Source: Beijerinckiaceae bacterium
GTDB taxonomy: Bacteria > Pseudomonadota > Alphaproteobacteria > Rhizobiales > Beijerinckiaceae
Length of the DNA: 11,183 nt
Direction: 5' to 3'
NCBI GenBank assembly: GCA_027346205.1
Contig: DAIESR010000288.1
Coordinates: forward strand, 1-11,183
The position numbers and the translations under genes are program-made. The first letter of the stretch is position 1, and the number at the start of each line of letters is the position of its first letter. Positions 1-7,100 of this stretch are shown piece after piece. A model generated the notes under the pieces. It was not told the DNA's origin. It saw only the letters and a list, made by a program, of their open reading frames with translations, and made no database searches.

Positions 1-2
1 AG

Positions 3-125
3 ACGCCAGAAGACCTCGCGCCCAAGCTTCTGCCACTGTGCTCTGCCGACTGGCAGGAGACCGGCAAGCTCTATGATTTTCCGAAAGACGCAATCCTGAG
101 CTTTCGCGCGCCGGCAGCGGATTGA
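3..125 (+). CDS. C-terminal end of an unidentified protein, possibly a short-chain dehydrogenase (5' end outside window)
   Basis: An open frame enters from the left edge and stops at TGA 123-125, giving about 40 residues ending LSFRAPAAD. The tail contains PEDLAPKLLPL followed by ETGKLYDF. This resembles the C-terminal pattern of short-chain dehydrogenases (a 'PEDVA..ivpL', then 'tGklyd' segment), but there is too little sequence to be firm and no catalytic motif is visible. Codon use is GC-rich like the neighbours, so the frame is probably real. It converges on the minus-strand gene ending at 182, with 56 bases between them that hold no clear terminator. The SDR assignment is inference only. 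Confidence 0.45.
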   Translation, partial: TPEDLAPKLLPLCSADWQETGKLYDFPKDAILSFRAPAAD

Positions 126-181
126 GGCCCATCACGGGAGAAACTCGATCGGCAGATCCCAAAGCACCGAGAGTCTACTTA

Positions 182-661
182 TTAATTGGATCTCGATGCA
201 TCACGAGCGGGCCTATGGGCCTTGCGCGCTTCAGTTTTGCGGCGATCCCGCGGGGCGGAATACTTGCCCTTCACGCCGGCGGCCCGTTCATTGCGCACGC
301 CCGCCCGCTCCAAGTCGCCTTCAAGCGATTTCAGCTGATCCGGCGACAACAGCTTCGGCCGTTGCGGATCGGTCCCCGTGGTCGGCTGATAATGAAGGTC
401 GCGCAACGGCTCCCGGCTCTCCTTGACGAAATTCTTCGGTTCCGGAGGAGCCTCCCATAATTTCGTATGCATGAGAACGTCGAGCGGCGAACCGCCACCA
501 TAACCTTGGGGCGGCTTGACCGGTGTGGGCGCTGGCGGAGCACTCTCCCCATGCAGATCCCGCGGCCCGTCCTGGCCATGCGCGGGAAACACGACGCCGA
601 GCGCCATGACCAGGATGGCGGCGCTGCGCAGATGTTGAAAATGCGACGGCAAAAGCCACAT
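182..661 (-). CDS. Conserved hypothetical secreted or periplasmic protein
   Basis: A 159-residue protein. The N-terminus looks like a Sec signal peptide: a short polar region with an Arg at about residue 12, a hydrophobic core around residues 13-27 (SAAILVMALGVVFPA) and a possible cleavage site near AHG-QD. The mature part is Pro-, Arg- and Lys-rich with no membrane segment. It carries a segment DVLMHTKLWEAPPEPKNFV followed by RDLHYQPTTGTDP and a Leu/Glu-rich stretch. This pattern seems familiar from small uncharacterised proteins of Rhizobiales ('kLW...PE.KdFV..sR', 'YQP..G.DP'), but that is from memory, not a search. It is divergent from phaC across a 93-bp region. No enzyme motif is visible. 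The start has only a weak ribosome site (CGGG), and no better start precedes the signal peptide. Confidence 0.75.
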   Translation of the reverse strand: MWLLPSHFQHLRSAAILVMALGVVFPAHGQDGPRDLHGESAPPAPTPVKPPQGYGGGSPLDVLMHTKLWEAPPEPKNFVKESREPLRDLHYQPTTGTDPQRPKLLSPDQLKSLEGDLERAGVRNERAAGVKGKYSAPRDRRKTEARKAHRPARDASRSN

Positions 662-754
662 TTAACCCGACTCTCGAAATCCTCAGCGATGATTTCCTAG
701 CGACAAAATATAGCTCTATCATGGCATGTGACGATTCCGAATGAGGATCACCAC
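662..754. promoter_or_regulatory. Divergent intergenic region serving the secreted-protein gene and phaC
   Basis: This 93-bp stretch separates two divergently transcribed genes and must hold, or lie next to, both promoters. On the plus strand TTCCTA at 694-699 and TATCAT at 717-722 are 17 bp apart and could be a weak sigma70-type promoter for phaC. That would place transcription start near 729, after the upstream GTG at 728. On the minus strand TCGTCA and TATATT, 16 bp apart, are a still weaker candidate. The Shine-Dalgarno-like GAGG at 743-746 precedes the GTG at 755 by 8 bases. Confidence 0.3.
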
Positions 755-2872
755 GTGCGAAACAAGACGCCGGATAACGACACGACGGATAGAAACGCGA
801 AGAAAGAGCGGCGCACAGCCGCGCGCAAGCCGAACGCTCGGACAACGCAAACCGACAAGCGGCCGGAAAATGCACAAGACGTTTCCCTTTCCGAGGTCGA
901 GACGCATCAGCCTATGACGGCCACCAAACTCGCCCGAAGCAAGAAAAAGAAAATCAGCTCAGACCATCCAGACTCTGTGACCGGCTCCGCCCGAACGGCA
1001 ACACAGCAGGCTGACACGGCAGAAACGCCGCTGACGCCGCACCGGCAGGCTTCGCTTCCCTCCCCTCCGAAGGCGGAGCAGGCCCATTCGGATTCCGGCG
1101 ACGCCGCGCCCAATTTCGATATTCTGTCGCAGAATCTCTCGCGCCTCGTGACGCAAGGGACCAAAGCGCTCACAGCCTTTCTCGAACCCTTCGAGACAGG
1201 TCAGGCCCGTAACGAAATGTCGGAACAGGTCGTCGATGCGGTGCAGAGCTTCGGCCGCGTCGCGGAATATTGGCTCGGCGATCCACTACGCACGGTCGAG
1301 GCGCAAAAAACGCTGTCGAGCAATTTCCTCAGCCTTTGGGCGCATACGCTGCGGCGCCTGTCAGGCGAGGTGGATGAGCCTATCGTTCCGCATGATCCCA
1401 GCGACAAACGTTATGCGTCGCCGCAATGGCACAATAGCGCGATCTTCGATTTCCTCCGCCAGGCGCATGCTATCACGACCAATTGGGCCGAAGATCTCGT
1501 GGTGCGCGCGGAAACGACGGACCCCGCGACGCGCACCAAGGCGCATTTCTATCTACGCCAGATCACAAGCGCGCTGGCGCCCTCGAATTTCGTCGCGACC
1601 AATCCCGAGCTTCTGCATGAAACTTTGGCCTCCAACGCGGAAAATCTCGTGCGCGGCATCACTTTCCTCGCCGAAGACATTGCCGCCGGACATGGCACGC
1701 TACGGATCAGACAGAGCGATTCCGCCCAATTCGAGCTCGGCGTCAATATGGCGACAACCCCCGGCAAGGTGATCTTCCGCAACGAGCTTATCGAACTCAT
1801 CCAATATGAACCGGCAACAGAACAAGTCTATAAGCGGCCGCTCTTGATGATCCCACCCTGGATCAACAAATTCTACATTCTTGATCTCAACCCGCAGAAG
1901 AGCTTCGTGCGCTTCGCCATCGAGCAAGGCTTCACAGTCTTTCTGATCTCCTGGGTCAATCCCGATGCACGGCACCGCGACATGGGCTTTGACGACTATA
2001 TCAGGAGAGGCATTTATGCCGCGCTCGATGTGATCGAGGAGGTGACGGGCGAAAACAAGATTGCGGCGCTCGGTTATTGCGTCGGCGGCACGCTTCTTTC
2101 CATCGCACTCGCCCTCATGGCGCGCCGGCACGAAACCCGAATCGACAGCGTCACTTTTCTGACGACGCAGACCGATTTCGCTGATGCCGGCGATCTCAAA
2201 GTCTTCATCAGCGAGCCGCAGATCCGCGCGATCGAAGAGAGAATGGCCGAGACCGGCTATCTCGATGGCGCCAAAATGGCGAATGTCTTCAACATGCTGC
2301 GGCCGAACGATCTGATCTGGTCCTTCGTCGTGAACAATTACGTTCGCGGCAAGCCGCCCCTGCCCTTCGATCTTCTCACCTGGAATTCCGATTCCACCCG
2401 GATGGCCGAAGCCAATCATTCCTTCTATCTCCGCAATTGCTATTTGGAGAACAGGCTCGCCAAGGGCGAGATGGTGATCGAAGGCGAGAAGCTCGATCTT
2501 CGCGAAGTGAAAGTCCAGATCTATGATCTCGCGGCGCGTGAGGATCACATCGCGCCGGCACGCTCGGTCTATACTGGAGCCAAACTGTTCGGCGGCGAGA
2601 TTCGCTACGTCGTCGCAGGCTCTGGCCATATCGCCGGGGTCATCAATCCGGCCCATAGCGGAAAATATCAATATTGGACGGGGCCGCGCCCGGAAGGAAG
2701 TTTGGAAGATTGGTTCGTCAAGGCGACCGAACATAAGGGCAGCTGGTGGGGCGATTGGGCCGAATGGCTCACCAAACAAGCGCCTCAAAAAGTGCCCGCG
2801 CGCGCGCCCGGCAGCGCCAAATATAAGCCGCTCTGCGACGCACCCGGTGAATATGTGCGGGTGAAAAGTTGA
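755..2872 (+). CDS. phaC: Class I poly(3-hydroxyalkanoate) synthase with basic N-terminal extension
   Basis: Polymerises (R)-3-hydroxyacyl-CoA into polyhydroxyalkanoate at the granule surface. Start GTG 755 was chosen because GAGG at 743-746 lies 8 bases upstream. An in-frame GTG at 728 lacks a ribosome site and would add 9 residues. The 705-aa product has about 115 charged, low-complexity residues, then the PhaC N-terminal domain (from about FDILSQNLSRLV) and an alpha/beta-hydrolase core. The lipase-like box GYCVGG supplies nucleophile Cys442. REDHI supplies Asp597 and GSGHIAGV supplies His625. The Asp-His spacing of 28 matches the Cupriavidus enzyme (D480/H508). The C-terminal 'G.W.GDW..WL' segment is also typical. 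Class I enzymes are usually about 570-600 aa, so the excess length is the N-terminal extension. No phasin, phaA, phaB or phaR gene is in the window. Confidence 0.96.
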   Translation: MRNKTPDNDTTDRNAKKERRTAARKPNARTTQTDKRPENAQDVSLSEVETHQPMTATKLARSKKKKISSDHPDSVTGSARTATQQADTAETPLTPHRQASLPSPPKAEQAHSDSGDAAPNFDILSQNLSRLVTQGTKALTAFLEPFETGQARNEMSEQVVDAVQSFGRVAEYWLGDPLRTVEAQKTLSSNFLSLWAHTLRRLSGEVDEPIVPHDPSDKRYASPQWHNSAIFDFLRQAHAITTNWAEDLVVRAETTDPATRTKAHFYLRQITSALAPSNFVATNPELLHETLASNAENLVRGITFLAEDIAAGHGTLRIRQSDSAQFELGVNMATTPGKVIFRNELIELIQYEPATEQVYKRPLLMIPPWINKFYILDLNPQKSFVRFAIEQGFTVFLISWVNPDARHRDMGFDDYIRRGIYAALDVIEEVTGENKIAALGYCVGGTLLSIALALMARRHETRIDSVTFLTTQTDFADAGDLKVFISEPQIRAIEERMAETGYLDGAKMANVFNMLRPNDLIWSFVVNNYVRGKPPLPFDLLTWNSDSTRMAEANHSFYLRNCYLENRLAKGEMVIEGEKLDLREVKVQIYDLAAREDHIAPARSVYTGAKLFGGEIRYVVAGSGHIAGVINPAHSGKYQYWTGPRPEGSLEDWFVKATEHKGSWWGDWAEWLTKQAPQKVPARAPGSAKYKPLCDAPGEYVRVKS

Positions 2873-3066
2873 CCACTTACTTCGGCCGCGGCCGGCAGCG
2901 CGATCTCGCACGCCGCGCCACGAGAACGACAGCACGGCACGCTCGCTCACAGCCACCTCCGCATCGTAATTCTTGAGACCTTGAGACGCGGCGCCACGGT
3001 CCCTTGCCAATCGCCAGCAAGAGTCATAACGCAACGAACTCGTTTGGTTGCAAATAGGCATGGCAG
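2873..3066. other. Intergenic region between phaC and the ABC export operon
   Basis: This 194-bp stretch contains no convincing gene. Just after the phaC stop is a perfect 12-bp GC palindrome, CGGCCGCGGCCG (2883-2894). It has no loop and no T-tract, so it is not a good intrinsic terminator. The second half is presumably the promoter and leader of the export operon, but I could not pick out a convincing -35/-10 pair. A weak AGG at 3056-3058 lies 8 bases before the ATG at 3067. Confidence 0.4.
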
Positions 3067-4065
3067 ATGGCACGGTGGAGGATTTTCACCCTTCTCATTC
3101 TCCTTCTGCTGGTCGCCGCGGCAGCCGGCGGCTGGTGGGCATGGCGTCGCACACCGGCCTCCATTGTCTGGCAAGGCTATGCCGAGGCGGACTATGTGAA
3201 GGTCGGGCCGACGCAGCAAGGCCTGCTCACGCAGCTTTTCGTCGGGCGCGGCGACAAAATCAAAGCCGGAGCACCCCTCTTCACACAGGATGAAATCCCC
3301 GATCGCGCGGCGCGCGATCAAGCCGCGCAGCAGCTCGCCCAAGCGAAAGAGCAATTGGCGAACCTCCTTGCCGGCGGCAAGAAGACGGAGATCGAGCAGG
3401 CACGGGGCAATCTCGCCGACGCAAATGCGACGCTGGTGCGCGCCGAGGCGGATTTCCACCGTGCCGAAAAGCTCCTCGCCTCCGGCTTCACGACGCCGCA
3501 GACTGTCGGCCAGCTCCGCGCCGCCTATCTGTCAGCCCAAGCCAAAGTGCAGGTGAACGAGGCCGCCTTGGCGCAATTGCATGCGCCGCTCGGACGCAAT
3601 GCGGAGATCAAGGCGCAGCGCTCTGCCGTCGAAGCGGCACAGGCCGCGCTCGACATCACGCAATGGCGGCTGTCGCAACGCCGCGTCACCGCACCGACAG
3701 ATGCACGTGTCGCCGACATCATCGCCTTTCCCGGCGAGACAGTGGCCGCCAATGCCCCGGTCGTGTCCCTGCTGCCGCCCGAAAATATCTTCGTGCGTTT
3801 CTTCGTTCCGGAGCGGGCGCTCTCTTCAGTTCATCTCGGCGAGAAAGTCGCTTTCAGCTGCGATGGCTGCCGGTCCAATCTCTTCGGCACGATCTCCTTC
3901 ATCTCGCCGACAGCCGAATATACGCCGCCGCTCATCTATAGCGAATCGACCCGGGCCAAGCTCGTCTTCCTCGTCGAGGCGCGGCCGCCGCGCGATCAGG
4001 CCATTCTTTTGAATCCGGGGCAGCCGATCGAGGTTCGTCCCATCCCGAAAGCCGTGAAGCGATGA
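3067..4065 (+). CDS. HlyD-family periplasmic adaptor (membrane fusion) subunit of an ABC exporter
   Basis: A 332-aa inner-membrane-anchored adaptor that links an ABC exporter to an outer-membrane channel. One N-terminal transmembrane segment lies at about residues 5-26 (FTLLILLLLVAAAAGGWWAW). Next comes the first half of the lipoyl-like domain (GYAEADYVKVGPTQQG, then VGRGDKIKAGAPLF). An Ala/Gln/Glu-rich helical hairpin spans about residues 77-200. The second lipoyl half and beta-barrel follow (RVTAPTDARV, PGETVAANAPVVSLL, FVRFFVPE). The pair of cysteines in SCDGCRSN and the AEYTPPLIYSE segment are features I associate with YbhG-like adaptors. Its stop overlaps the next gene's start as ATGA (4062-4065), so the two are translationally coupled. 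The cargo is unknown, and no TolC-like outer-membrane gene is in the window. Confidence 0.92.
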   Translation: MARWRIFTLLILLLLVAAAAGGWWAWRRTPASIVWQGYAEADYVKVGPTQQGLLTQLFVGRGDKIKAGAPLFTQDEIPDRAARDQAAQQLAQAKEQLANLLAGGKKTEIEQARGNLADANATLVRAEADFHRAEKLLASGFTTPQTVGQLRAAYLSAQAKVQVNEAALAQLHAPLGRNAEIKAQRSAVEAAQAALDITQWRLSQRRVTAPTDARVADIIAFPGETVAANAPVVSLLPPENIFVRFFVPERALSSVHLGEKVAFSCDGCRSNLFGTISFISPTAEYTPPLIYSESTRAKLVFLVEARPPRDQAILLNPGQPIEVRPIPKAVKR

Positions 4066-4982
4066 CCGGTTTCGTCATCGATGTGCATGATCTGCGCAAG
4101 AGCTTCGGACCTCACGTGGTCGTGGACCATCTCAACCTGCAGATGGCAGCCGGCGAGATCTGCGGCTTTCTCGGCGCCAATGGCAGCGGCAAGACGACGA
4201 CGATCCGCATGCTCTGCGGCTTGCTCGTGCCGGATGGCGGCAATGGCACCTGTCTCGGCTTCGATCTCCTGCATGAGCCGCAACGCATCCGGCGCGAGAT
4301 CGGCTATATGACCCAGCGCTTCAGCTTCTATGACGATCTCACCGTCAAAGAGACGCTCGATTTCGTCGCCGCCGTCTATCAGCTCGAAAATCGCGACCAA
4401 GCCGTCGCCGATATCATGACGCAGATGGAGCTGCATGGCTTCACGGATCGGCTCGCCGGCCAGCTTTCCGGCGGCTGGAAACAGAGGCTGGCACTCGCCG
4501 CCTGCGTATTGCATCAGCCCAAATTATTGCTGCTCGATGAGCCGACCGCTGGCGTCGACGCCGCCGCACGCCGCGAGTTCTGGGACCTCATCCATGATCT
4601 CGCCAGTGAAGGCCTCACCGTCTTGGTCTCGACCCATTACATGGACGAAGCCGAGCGCTGCAAACGCATCGTCTATCTCTCCAACGGCCATATCATCACC
4701 CAGGGCGCGCCCGACGACGTGCGGCGCAGTGCCCACCTCATCGTGTTCGAAGGCAGAGGAACCGGACTTGATGCCGCCGCGCACCGACTGCGCCACAGCG
4801 CCGGCGTCGAGGCCGCCGCCGTGTTCGGCGGCACTCTGCGTGCCGCGGGTACGGATCGCGCCGCGCTCCAACAAGCCATTGCATCTTTCGATCAAGCCGA
4901 GACATTGAGCTGGTATGAGGTCGAGCCACGCCTCGAAGACGTGTTCATCCATCTCTTGACCACGGCGAAGGCAGAGACATGA
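4062..4982 (+). CDS. ABC exporter ATP-binding subunit
   Basis: A 306-aa cytoplasmic nucleotide-binding subunit that powers the exporter formed with its neighbours. All ABC motifs are intact: Walker A GANGSGKT (38-45), Q-loop Gln85 in YMTQRF, signature LSGGW (135-139), Walker B LLLLD (155-159) followed by Glu160, D-loop GVD (164-166) and switch His192 in STHYMDEA. After about residue 215 comes an accessory domain as in ABC-2 type drug or polysaccharide exporters. The protein has one nucleotide-binding domain, unlike E. coli YbhF, which has two fused, so two copies would be needed per transporter. It overlaps both neighbours by ATGA junctions (4062-4065 and 4979-4982). Substrate specificity cannot be read from the sequence. 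Confidence 0.95.
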   Translation: MTGFVIDVHDLRKSFGPHVVVDHLNLQMAAGEICGFLGANGSGKTTTIRMLCGLLVPDGGNGTCLGFDLLHEPQRIRREIGYMTQRFSFYDDLTVKETLDFVAAVYQLENRDQAVADIMTQMELHGFTDRLAGQLSGGWKQRLALAACVLHQPKLLLLDEPTAGVDAAARREFWDLIHDLASEGLTVLVSTHYMDEAERCKRIVYLSNGHIITQGAPDDVRRSAHLIVFEGRGTGLDAAAHRLRHSAGVEAAAVFGGTLRAAGTDRAALQQAIASFDQAETLSWYEVEPRLEDVFIHLLTTAKAET

Positions 4983-6103
4983 ATTCGTTTTCCATCCAGC
5001 GCTTTCTTGCCGTGCTCCGCAAGGAGTGGATCCAGGTGCGGCGCGATCCCTTGACCTTGCGCTTCATCATCGTGCTGCCGCTCATGCAGCTCTTTCTGTT
5101 CGGCTATGCGATCAATTCCGATCCGAAACATCTGCCGACCGGCGTTCTGTCCGCCGATCATTCGAATTACGCGCGCCGCATCATCGCAGCCTTGCGGAAC
5201 TCCGGCTATTACGACGTGCGCGAAATGTCGTCGGAGGCCGAGGCGGACCGTGCACTCGCCGATGGCGATGTGCTCTTCGTGCTCAATATCCCACCCAATT
5301 TCGCACGCTCAGTCGACCGCGGCGAAAGTCCCAACCTGCTCATGGATGCCGATGCCACCGACCCCATCGCGATCGGCAATGCGACCGCCGCGCTCGCCGG
5401 ACTCACATCTGTGCTCGACCGCGATCTGCCACCCTCATTGCGTCCCAATTCGCCGAATCCCGCCTTTCGCTTCGAGATCCATGCCCGCTACAATCCCGAG
5501 CAATTGACCATATTGAACACGGTACCCGGGCTGATCTGCATCGTCTTGATGTTCTCGACCCTGTTTTTGACGACGCTGTCGATCACGCGTGAACGCGAGC
5601 GCGGCACGATGGAAAATCTCCTGGCCATGCCGCTGCGGCCAATCGAAGTGATGCTGGCCAAGATCGTGCCCTATATCGTCATCGGCTATATTCAGATCCT
5701 GCTCATCATCGCAACATCGGTGCTCGTGTTTCATCTTCCAATCCGTGGCTCGGTGCCCCTATTGATGTTTGCACTCTTCCTTTTCATCGCGAGCAATCTC
5801 GTCCTCGGTCTGACCATATCAATATTGTCCACCAATCAGATGCAGGCGCTGCAGTTCGCGCAATTCACTTTGCTGCCCTCGATTCTGATTTCCGGCTTCA
5901 TGTTCCCGTTCAAGGGCATGCCGATCTGGGCGCAATGGGCCGGCGAAATCTTTCCTGTCACCCATATGCTGCGGATCGCGCGCGGCGTGCTGCTCAAGGG
6001 CAATGGCATTCCTGATATTCTGCCAGAGCTTTGGCCAATCGCGCTCTTCACACTCGTCATCGCCGTGATCGCACTCTGGTTCTATCGCGAGACATTGGAT
6101 TGA
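4979..6103 (+). CDS. ABC-2 type exporter permease subunit
   Basis: A 374-aa inner-membrane permease of the YbhS/YbhR/YhhJ type. The first transmembrane segment lies at about residues 29-44 (IVLPLMQLFLFGYAI). A periplasmic domain follows to about residue 170. Further hydrophobic segments lie in the C-terminal half: GLICIVLMFSTLFLTTLSI, a VIGYIQILLIIATSVLVF region, LLMFALFLFIASNLVLGL, LLPSILISGFMFPF and a last one near ALFTLVIAVIALWF. The cytoplasmic coupling motif RERERGTMENLLAMPLRP after the second segment is typical of the family. The start ATG overlaps the ATPase stop. Only one permease is encoded, so a homodimer is inferred. No clear terminator follows in the 130 bp before the next gene. 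Confidence 0.94.
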   Translation: MNSFSIQRFLAVLRKEWIQVRRDPLTLRFIIVLPLMQLFLFGYAINSDPKHLPTGVLSADHSNYARRIIAALRNSGYYDVREMSSEAEADRALADGDVLFVLNIPPNFARSVDRGESPNLLMDADATDPIAIGNATAALAGLTSVLDRDLPPSLRPNSPNPAFRFEIHARYNPEQLTILNTVPGLICIVLMFSTLFLTTLSITRERERGTMENLLAMPLRPIEVMLAKIVPYIVIGYIQILLIIATSVLVFHLPIRGSVPLLMFALFLFIASNLVLGLTISILSTNQMQALQFAQFTLLPSILISGFMFPFKGMPIWAQWAGEIFPVTHMLRIARGVLLKGNGIPDILPELWPIALFTLVIAVIALWFYRETLD

Positions 6104-6233
6104 ACGTTCGGATTGCGCGGCACTGCTATTCTTGATGCACGCGATTCGACGAAGGCCCGATAAACGGATAAGGGACGATCGGCCACAGTTTGCCTGCATT
6201 CCGTCGCGGGCGCTTCATCAAGGAGACAAGATC
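6104..6233. other. Intergenic region upstream of the FAH-family gene
   Basis: This 130-bp stretch separates the permease gene from the next plus-strand gene. An open reading frame runs through part of it in the same frame from ATG 6132, but the strong ribosome site at 6220-6225 points to the start at 6234. No strong promoter or terminator was recognised, so the downstream gene could either be read through from the exporter operon or have its own weak promoter. Confidence 0.3.
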
Positions 6234-7088
6234 ATGAAGCTCGTCCGCTACGGACAGCCCGGCAAGGAAAAGCCGGGCCTGATCGATGCCGAAGGGAAGA
6301 TCCGCGATTTGAGCGCGATCCTTCCGGATCTCACCCCTGAATATCTGAATCAAAAATCTCTCGCAAAGCTCGCGCGCACGAGACTGTCGCGACTGCCGCT
6401 CGTGCGCGGAAGGCCGCGGCTTGGCGCGCCCATTCTTCAGCCCGGCAATTTCATCGGCGTCGGCTTGAACTATGTCGATCATGCCAAGGAGACGAAGCTC
6501 CCCGTCCCTTCGGAGCCGGTCCTCTTCAACAAAGCGCCAAACTGCATCAGCGGTCCCAATGATCCTGTCGTCATGCCAAAGAACGGTACGAAGCTCGATT
6601 GGGAAGTGGAGCTTGCGATCATTATCGGCGAACGCGCTTGGCATGTTTCGGAACGCGCGGCCATGGACCACATCGCCGGCTTCTGTCTCGCCAATGATGT
6701 CTCGGAGCGCGCTTTCCAGATGGAGCATGGTGGTCAATGGATGAAAGGCAAATGCGCGCCGACATTCGGCCCTCTCGGCCCCTGGCTCGTGACGCCCGAC
6801 GAAATCCCTAATGTGCAGCGGCTCAATCTCTGGCTCGACGTGAACGGCGAGCGCATGCAGACGGGCAATACGAAGACGATGATCTTCGGCGTGAAGAAGC
6901 TCGTCTCCTATATTTCCGATTTCATGGTGCTGGAGCCCGGCGACGTCATCATCACCGGCACGCCGCCCGGCGTCGCCATGGGGCGCAAACCGCCGCGCTA
7001 TCTCAAGCCCGGCGATGTCGTGACGCTCGGCGCCGATTATCTCGGCGAGCAGAGCCAGGAGATCATCGCCTGGAAGCGCGGGCTTTAA
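6234..7088 (+). CDS. Fumarylacetoacetate hydrolase (FAH) family protein
   Basis: A 284-aa enzyme of the FAH superfamily, which includes fumarylpyruvate and acylpyruvate hydrolases, 2-hydroxyhepta-2,4-diene-1,7-dioate isomerases and related C-C bond-cleaving or isomerising enzymes of aromatic or keto-acid breakdown. The start at 6234 is supported by AAGGAG (6220-6225) 8 bases upstream. An in-frame ATG at 6132 would add 34 residues unlike the family. The N-terminal region (MKLVRYG..GKEKPGLID) is the usual small lead domain. The catalytic core begins near NFIGVGLNYVDHAKE and includes metal-ligand carboxylates in KLDWEVELAIIIG (two Glu) and LANDVSER (Asp). The conserved EPGDVIITGTPPGVAMG segment follows. 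The true substrate is not determinable: no other catabolic gene is adjacent, so it may be a general housekeeping hydrolase. Confidence 0.93.
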   Translation: MKLVRYGQPGKEKPGLIDAEGKIRDLSAILPDLTPEYLNQKSLAKLARTRLSRLPLVRGRPRLGAPILQPGNFIGVGLNYVDHAKETKLPVPSEPVLFNKAPNCISGPNDPVVMPKNGTKLDWEVELAIIIGERAWHVSERAAMDHIAGFCLANDVSERAFQMEHGGQWMKGKCAPTFGPLGPWLVTPDEIPNVQRLNLWLDVNGERMQTGNTKTMIFGVKKLVSYISDFMVLEPGDVIITGTPPGVAMGRKPPRYLKPGDVVTLGADYLGEQSQEIIAWKRGL

Positions 7089-7100
7089 CCCTCTGAACGC

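Noticed and set aside
321..875. A 184-codon minus-strand frame overlapping the secreted-protein gene
   Set aside because: It overlaps both the signal-peptide-bearing gene in another frame and the start of phaC. Its composition (Arg, Ser, Ala, Cys) is typical of an out-of-frame shadow.
2883..2894. CGGCCGCGGCCG palindrome as a phaC terminator
   Set aside because: It has no loop and no following T-tract. Such GC palindromes occur by chance in DNA of this composition.
1700..3073. A 457-codon open frame on the minus strand opposite phaC
   Set aside because: It is the antisense shadow of the well-supported phaC frame and shows no recognisable domain. Long antisense frames are common opposite GC-rich genes.
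6132..6233. Longer FAH-family start at ATG 6132
   Set aside because: The Arg-rich 34-residue addition is unlike the family, and a strong AAGGAG sits correctly in front of ATG 6234.
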